From Lunularia cruciata (Eukaryota; Streptophyta; Marchantiopsida; Lunulariales; Lunulariaceae): DNA of 64,000 bases. Below, one piece after another: positions 58,340-64,000 of this stretch (position 1 is the stretch's first letter; the number at the start of each line of letters is the position of its first letter). Below the pieces are notes generated by a model, which did not search any database, was not told the origin of the DNA, and saw only the letters and a list, made by a program, of their open reading frames with translations. Location of the stretch: contig OX419757.1 in assembly GCA_948567375.1 (NCBI GenBank), positions 59,148,001 through 59,212,000 on the forward strand, read 5' to 3'. Position numbers and translations under genes: made by a program.

Positions 58340-59047
58340 CTATCTTAGAATTTGGAGGACCTCTCATAGATGTTGTTTGTCTTCTATCATCATGCTACTA
58401 TATACTAAGATATCATCCAAGAAGACGATAACAGACTTATCCAAGTATGGACAAAATATGTCATTCATTAGACTCATGAAAGTGGCAGGTGCATTAGTGA
58501 GGCCAAAAGGCATCACAAGATACTCAAAGTGGCCATACCTGGTTCAAAAGGCAGTTTTGTACACATCCTCCTCTGCAATTTGGATTTGATTATAACCGCT
58601 CCGCAAGTCCAGTTTGGTGAAGTATCTCGCTCCATGGAGTTGATCAAACAGGTCATCCATGCAACGTAAGGGGTATTTATTCTTCACTATTTGTTGATTG
58701 AGACCCCGATAGTCAATGCACATGCGCATTGTACCATCCTTCTTCTTCACAAACAAGACAAGGGCCCCATATGGTGATACGCTAGGTTGAATGAACCCTT
58801 TCTGTAGCATCTCCTCAATTTGAGTCTTACATTACTCCAACTCATGAGGTGATAGGCGATATGGGGCCTTACAAGGAGGTGTCTTCCCCGGGAGTGTCTT
58901 TATTTTGTGATCTACTTGCCTTTTTGGTGGTAATCCTGAGGGTAGATCATTGGGAAAGACATCTTGAAACTCATCCACCACATCCTTCAATTCCTCAAGA
59001 ATTTTTCTATCAAGTTGTGCACTCTGGACTTCTCCTATTAGACCCAT
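58340..59047 (-). pseudogene. reverse transcriptase, element B
   Basis: In order: linker (VDEFQDVFPNDLPSGLPPKR), [55 protein letters not shown], then after a TGA at 58544-58546 (from CGA) [12 protein letters not shown] and [13 protein letters not shown] with the catalytic FLDD. This segment is the one missing from element A. Confidence 0.9.
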
Positions 59048-59263
59048 AAAACATCTATTGGTCTTACAGACAGTTGCCGTCCCTACAACATATAGAGGCA
59101 GTTTCTACTTGTGTGATTTTTCTTTAATCCCAATGATTGAACATTGGTGGGTTCTCACTACTTTCTTCCTCCAATCCACCATAGGGTTGTACTGCTCCAT
59201 CCATGGCATGCCTAAAATTGCATCATAACGAGCTAACTATATCACTCGCCACTCAATTGCTTC

Positions 59264-59476
59264 CTAATATTCTCCTACAAAGAGGGTTACCCGTCTAGGT
59301 AATGATTCAATCCTCTCTGTTTGCCCATTTGGTAACTCTACTTCTTCACTTCCATCTCTCTCTAGATCCATTCCCAATCTTATTGCAACATAGCAAGACA
59401 AGAAATTCTCCGTTGCTCCCGGATCTATTAATACTCTCACTAGATTACCTTCTAGGATTCCATTCACAACAATCAA
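59264..59476 (-). pseudogene. aspartic protease fragment, element B
   Basis: VRVLIDPGATENFLSCYVA, nearly identical to element A. Active-site triplet DPG. Ends at a stop after VGEY. Confidence 0.82.
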
Positions 59477-59699
59477 TTGTGAGGTTGCCTTTCGAGATCT
59501 TTGCGCATTATTCTTTTTCCTTCCCTTGCTTCTTTGCTTCCTTATTGAGTGAATAAGGCCGCAAGGTACATTTATTGGCGATCTTTGTTTTCCAAAGTGA
59601 TTTCCACCTCCTTCTCTTCAATGTGTCTCTCCATGTTGTTCAAAGATCGCCTGTACGAAGGCCGAGGGCCTCTAGGGAAACGAGTGCAATAGTTGGTAG

Positions 59700-60671
59700 A
59701 TATGTGCCCAATACGGCCATAATTGTAACAACGGTGTTGTTCTCCTTGAGTCCCTTCTCCTTGTGGGACTTCATCTCTTTGTTCTTCTACCCGTCCCTAC
59801 TCCCCTTGAAGCGGTCGTGCTCCTCAATCCCAGAATTGAAGGTTGCCCAATTCCATCGGTACTGGTCCACCCATGTGTGGCATTTCTGCCCGATAATGTT
59901 GAGGTGGAACTACTCCTTCACCTCCACCTAATGCTCTTGTTATTCCTATTATCCTGCTCTGCACACAAGCAATGGCTTCAAATACCATGCAAGGATTTTG
60001 CACCATGACTTCTTGGCGAATCCACTCTTTCAACCCTCGTTTGAAATTGTCGAGAGCCTCTGTTGGACTCATGTCGGTAATTGCGACTTGTAGATCCAAA
60101 AATGCCTCCACATACTCTTGTACGCTATTCTTTTGTCTCAATCCCCATAGTCGGGTTTGAGCCATTGCACAGAATCCACGGATTGGAAATTCTTCAGCAG
60201 TCCTTCTTGCATTACTGTCCATGTGACCTCCCTTCTCTCTGCCATCATGGATCATTCCCAAGCATCATACCATGTGAGGGCTTTATTGGTCAAGTACCCA
60301 CATGCAAACATGCCTGCAGCATGCTCTGTGATCTCTGTTGAGAACAATCTGAAATATTGATTCATTCTCAAGATCCAATTTTCCACTACTCCCATCGTGC
60401 GCTGCACCTTGTAAGGCTCGATGTTGGAGGTCTTCTTCATCCGGAGTAGCAATGTGGCTTCATCATTGATAGGGTTCGTAGGCATGGGTGCCTCTCCAAG
60501 TACTTCAGTCGGAGGTATTGGGTTTTGAGACGGCTCTTCTTCTTGCATGGCTTGATCGTTCCTAAGGATCTGCACTTGACTTTGTAATGTCTCCATGGTC
60601 ATCTTAATCTCTCGAAATTCATTCAACATCCCTTGCATTCCTTGCACCAGCTCTTGCAATTGCGGATCCAT
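59700..60671 (-). pseudogene. gag, element B
   Basis: Starts MDPQLQELVQGMQGML (ATG 60669-60671). Coiled-coil N terminus, GVVENWILRMNQYFRLF, ALTWYDAWE, then a frameshift near 60255 and a 145-codon frame (60261-59824) with SVQEYVEAFLDLQ and DNFKRGLKEWIRQEV. The zinc knuckle near 59700-59745 has lost its second Cys (CYNYGRIGH), unlike element A. Confidence 0.85.
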
Positions 60672-60704
60672 GGTTCTTGCAACACTCAATTGCTAATGTC
60701 TACT

Positions 60705-61134
60705 TCAATACAGAGTCAATATAATCACTTTGGAAGGCGCACGAACTATTAGAACTACCATTGGGACCTTAGAAGCTATCACTTGTTGATAATACTCCTC
60801 ACCAAAATTCCTAACCACAAAATCTCTAAACATCACTTTTGGCCTCACTACATAACGGATTTCTACTTGAGTGTTGAAAGGGAGAGAATTTGGGACATTC
60901 ATATCCATATTATCATAATAGAATGTAGATTGTCAAATCCCACTCTCTGTCATATATCACCACAGGTAGAATCACCGGGTTTGGTGAGTTCATCACTCTG
61001 TCCATGAATTCTGCACCAAAGTGATAAACTAGCGATACCCTCATCTGCTCATGCTGGATGTACATAACCTTGATGTGGAATGGGTTTGAGAATGGAAAAC
61101 TAGGTGCGGGAAATTGTCCTCCCGGTGCATCCAT
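60705..61134 (-). pseudogene. pre-gag ORF of unknown function, element B
   Basis: ATG at 61132-61134, between the primer-binding site and gag. First frame to 60913 (MDAPGGQFPAPSFPF, NPFHIKVMYIQHEQMRV), then a shift to the frame 60908-60705 (MDMNVPNSLPF, RDFVVRNFGEEYYQQ, ending ILTLY). The shift sits at the same place in element A, so it is inherited or programmed. No known domain recognised. Confidence 0.6.
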
Positions 61135-61261
61135 CCCATCCGCTCTCTAAAGTCCTTCCTAAGTCTAGCGATTACTCTATGTTTTCCACCTCAAATTATT
61201 CAGTTTCAATAGTTCGTGCTATTCCAAGAGGGGTGATCCACTCTCTTGGACTAGAACACTT

Positions 61262-61273
61262 GCTTTGATATCA
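61262..61273 (-). other. primer-binding site of element B
   Basis: TGATATCAAAGC on the minus strand, one base inside the 5' LTR; two G-to-A changes from TGGTATCAGAGC. Confidence 0.8.
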
Positions 61274-61274
61274 T

Positions 61275-62005
61275 TTTAATACTCCGAGGACAAGAGAAGA
61301 GAGAAAACACATATTGCACACTCAAAAATTTGATGCCCCAAGGGAGCACCTTCTCTTTACAAAGAGGATCTCCTCCAAGGAAGCTCCACCATAGGATTAT
61401 GGACACAAATAGGTGACATGTCAGCAAGCTCCACCTTTGGATTACTTACATGGATGGGTGACATGTCTGGTCTAGGTCCTATCTGGTTGGTCAAACAAGC
61501 TTTGACAGGAGGGAATCTTTTAGGGAATCTTCTTGTAGGAATCTCAAAATCACGTGAGTAAGGTACCGTTGGGAAGCTCTCAACGAGAAAAAGTTGGGGG
61601 AGGGAAGGCCAGCCTGTCCTTTGTTGGGAGGGGGGGATCTGCACATTTTTGAGGCCCAATTCATCCATTTAGGCCTCCAAAATTGCCTTCAAAGATTTCA
61701 GGCATATTTTGGTTCCTACTCTATTAATAGAAGTCCCCTTTTAGTGATACCTCTTTCTGATCTATTTAGTCCATCATGTGTAATATCTTCCCAGATGTCG
61801 CCAAACTAATTCTCACCTTTAAATCATATGTCTAACTATTGGTTCTAAGGTTCTCAAGTCTATTTCGGTTTCTACCCTATTAGTAGAAGTACTCTTTTGG
61901 TGATACTTCTATCTTATCTATTTTGACCATCATGTATAACATCATTCCAGATATTACAATACCAAATTTCACATCTAGATCATATGGCTAGCTCTTGGTA
62001 TTAGA
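61275..62005 (-). repeat. 5' LTR of element B (731 bp)
   Basis: Matches 55384-56136 along its length; ends degenerate (CTAATACC-like start, GTATTAAA end). Followed outside by GTCCA (62006-62010). Confidence 0.92.
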
Positions 62006-62010
62006 GTCCA

Positions 62011-63236
62011 CCACAAGTCCAACAAGCAACACCACTACTCATTGGTTGTTGTTGACCCAAAAATGAAAGTAAGGGTCTAACCACAATAGGCCCTCCACTC
62101 GCTCCATAGGACCTAAGCTATCCATCCTACCCTCAAAAAAAACTAGACATGGTGCACTCTATTGCACTCTAGAAGAAGTCATAGCCGTAGATGAGGTCTC
62201 CCTACCAAATCTAAATGTCATCACTCTCTCCTCCACCATGTTGAGCTCAATACGCTTAGTCAAACCAAAGACCACTACCAAAGTGGATGAAGTAGCCCGT
62301 AACAACATAGCATCACAAACTCTATGTCATAACTCCCTGTCCAATATCCCATACCAAAATTGGATTGCCTAGGCCTCAATAACTCCTTGAGTGAACTGAT
62401 CAGCCGCCTCATGCAAGTGTATGCCTTGCATATGCTCTCTCCAGCCTTCCAAGCTCTTGGAACTCTTGCAAGCTCCTCAATTTGTCAGTCCGCACTCCTT
62501 GGAAGTTTTGCCCCAAACACTAGAAGAACTCCACCATGAGGTTAAGCCCTAATACCACACCACCTCTTGTAGTGGTACCTCCACTAGTAGTAGCACTATC
62601 TCTAGCTAGTGCACCTTCATTAGCTCCACCAATGCTACTCAAGCTAAAACTCATAGGAACTGCCAATCTACTCTTGGCAACCAAGCCTAAAGTGATAAAG
62701 ATATAGTTTGGAGACCAATATTGTCTCCATTTCTCAATCTCCTCCAAGTGAGCTCTCTTGAACTCATGGTAATCGTCCATTGGCAAACCCTCCAAATGGT
62801 GAAACAACCCCTTCCATGCCATGAAGGGTGTAAACAAAGTTGGGTTCCGCATCTACTATAGATCATACCAACTATCAAACTCTTGGATGAAGTCATCCAA
62901 CTCAATGGTACCCACTGTACTAGAGTAATGCCTAGGGCCTTTGGAAGCCCCATAAATCTTGTCCATGTCCTACAACAAAAATACGGACACACCAAGTGCA
63001 CTCTCAACTAAATCAACTCTTGTGTCAAACTCCAACTCAGAGTCAATCTCCTCCCTCACTAGCACTTGAGATATAGGCTGATACCGAGCACCACTTTGAG
63101 TAAAATCATTGCGTACTATAGGACTTTCTCCTTTGGAATTCCCAACAAACTCCATCATGACAAAGAAACTACAACCCGCCAATTGCAAACCGGAACCACA
63201 AATTGCAAGTACTCCACCAAGTGCTAACACCACCAA
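62011..63236 (-). pseudogene. gag, element C
   Basis: 63236-62970 (88 codons) is a repeat-derived N terminus (VVLALGGVLAI) followed by acidic linker. Next come DKIYGASKGPRHYSS and DDFIQEFDSWYDL. 62852-62520 (110 codons) gives FMAWKGLFHHLEGLPMDDYH, RAHLEEIEKW and YWSPNYIFITLG, then ENFQGVRTDKLRSLQEF downstream. These match the capsid region of a Ty3/gypsy family I know from seedless plants. It ends at CWTCG, half of a zinc knuckle split by element B. Confidence 0.8.
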
Positions 63237-63305
63237 GTGCCAACACCATCAACCAAGCACCACCCAGTGCCAACACCACCAACAAACCACCAACAAGTGC
63301 CAATC
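63205..63305. repeat. CACCAAGTGCCAA minisatellite
   Basis: Imperfect units of about 13-27 bp built from 'aagtgccaacaccacc' and 'accaac', at least five. They lie over the start of the gag frame of element C. Confidence 0.85.
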
Positions 63306-63356
63306 TTAATGGAACACTATCCACTAATGTAACTCTAATTGAGATAACTACACTAG

Positions 63357-64000
63357 GGGAAAGGGCGACCTGTAACTTGTCATCACAACACGCACTCTCA
63401 CATTCTGCAGGTCATCATTTCTTGCTTCACTAGAGAGAAACATAGATAGTCTGATTGGTCATCACTCCAACCTCACTATCAAGAGCACACTAGAGCACCA
63501 ACGCTCTAAATTTAGGGCACCTCACACAAACACGGTGCACAAATAAGAATAAAGAATGGAGGGGGTCCAATCACAAGAAATCTAAACAAAAACCCTCCAT
63601 CTCATAAAACAACACTGGATTGACTCTACCACTATTTGGCATTTGACATAATTGGAGCACTCATCTACTTTGTGCTCTACAAGGATCATCAAGTAAGGTA
63701 TCTTCTTGCCAAAATCTAACGTAAACCCTTCACAAAATTTGACATAAATCTGACGTAAAATTTGACATAAATCCTTAAATTTTGCTAACCTCTAAATCCT
63801 CAACTAACTCTTCACTTGAGCCAAATTAGAAAATTGGGGTTTGTCCAATCTCTAATTCACAAGATTCTGCTCGCAATGCCACTTGCAATTTCACTTTCTA
63901 AGCTCAACTCGCAACAAATTGGTCCTACTTTCACCTCTTGAGCTCAATATCACAACTATTGCTTGAAAATTACTTTTCTCTAGTTCCAAATTTTGCCAGC
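63357..64000 (-). repeat. probable LTR or leader of element C, runs off the right edge
   Basis: It lies upstream of gag on the minus strand. 'gtcatcacaacacgcactc' and 'gtccaatcacaagaa' recur at 47010-47175 in element D. No terminal TG/CA or primer-binding site could be fixed, so the boundary is approximate. 'gacataaatctgacgtaaa' type units repeat at 63730-63775. Confidence 0.45.

Larger units (their letters stand above)
55384..62005 (-). mobile_element. Element B: full-length Ty3/gypsy chromovirus, inserted in element C
   Basis: 6622 bp with 731/753-bp LTRs and target duplication GTCCA. On the minus strand: 5' LTR (61275-62005), primer-binding site, pre-gag ORF, gag, protease, RT with FLDD, RNase H, integrase, chromodomain, purine tract (aaaggagggagg), 3' LTR (55384-56136). 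It is the fuller relative of element A. LTRs differ by roughly 5% by eye plus indels. Stops and shifts in most frames make it inactive. Confidence 0.94.
52013..64000 (-). mobile_element. Element C: Ty3/gypsy lineage carrying a DNA methyltransferase domain, split by element B
   Basis: On the minus strand: presumed LTR/leader (63357-64000, runs off the edge), gag (63236 to 62011), insertion of element B (55384-62005), CCHC knuckles (55378-55240), protease (about 54490-54050), cytosine-methyltransferase-like domain (53640-52785), and the start of RT (52316 to 52020), where the sequence is cut. The two halves flank B with the duplication GTCCA. Stops and shifts are frequent, so it is an old, dead copy. 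Order is gag-PR-methyltransferase-RT. Confidence 0.82.

Noticed and set aside
60081-60360. plus-strand frames over element B gag
   Set aside because: Antisense of gag; the minus-strand reading carries the conserved protein blocks.

Overview
The window looks like a stretch of nuclear genome from a seedless land plant: a bryophyte, lycophyte or fern. I cannot fix the species. The evidence is two intron-bearing, plant-type genes with GT-AG introns (a subgroup IVc bHLH factor close to ILR3/bHLH105, and a type II pantothenate kinase). They lie in a moderately GC-rich island, and the flanks are AT-rich DNA filled with decayed, nested LTR retrotransposons and one non-LTR-type reverse transcriptase relic. 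I saw no bacterial operon structure, rRNA, tRNA or CRISPR array.

Layout. 1-4727: two related Ty3/gypsy fragments of one family (called F here), one reversed (LTR 1427-1950 plus gag running off the left edge), next to a 5'-truncated pol with its 3' LTR (4334-4727). 4728-7620: AT-rich spacer with small tandem duplications. 7620-25000: the genic island, with the bHLH gene (9385-12154, 5 coding exons, 239 aa) and the pantothenate kinase gene (18856-23429, 12 coding exons, 614 aa), both on +, separated by 6.7 kb that holds a 37-bp-arm hairpin. 25000-30800: AT-rich DNA without recognisable genes. 30930-33560 (-): a reverse transcriptase relic. 34390-35160: a GC-rich islet of unknown nature. 36979-41365 (+): element A, a complete but internally deleted Ty3/gypsy copy with 190/194-bp LTRs and target duplication GTATC. 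43926-51456 (+): element F, a decayed chromovirus interrupted by a reversed element D (about 46826-49040); its 3' LTR is cut by a B-type LTR (51457-52012). 52013-64000 (-): element C, a different Ty3/gypsy lineage, split by element B (55384-62005, minus strand, 731/753-bp LTRs, target duplication GTCCA).

The most notable observation is in element C. Between its protease and reverse transcriptase it carries a decayed but clearly readable C5-cytosine DNA methyltransferase domain (52785-53640, minus strand) with LELFGGI, a WPCQG catalytic motif, ENV and a SRAH...LWW block, most like the DNMT3 type. The other notable points are an unidentified pre-gag ORF shared by elements A, B and D, a short-LTR non-autonomous subfamily derived from B-type elements, and a dispersed GCGGTCGCC palindromic repeat.

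The two host genes are unrelated in function: iron/stress transcriptional control, and the first step of coenzyme A synthesis. All retroelement reading frames contain stops or frameshifts, and several stops look like CpG-to-TpG (CGA to TGA) decay. All identifications come from reading the sequence and from memory of the families; no database search was run.
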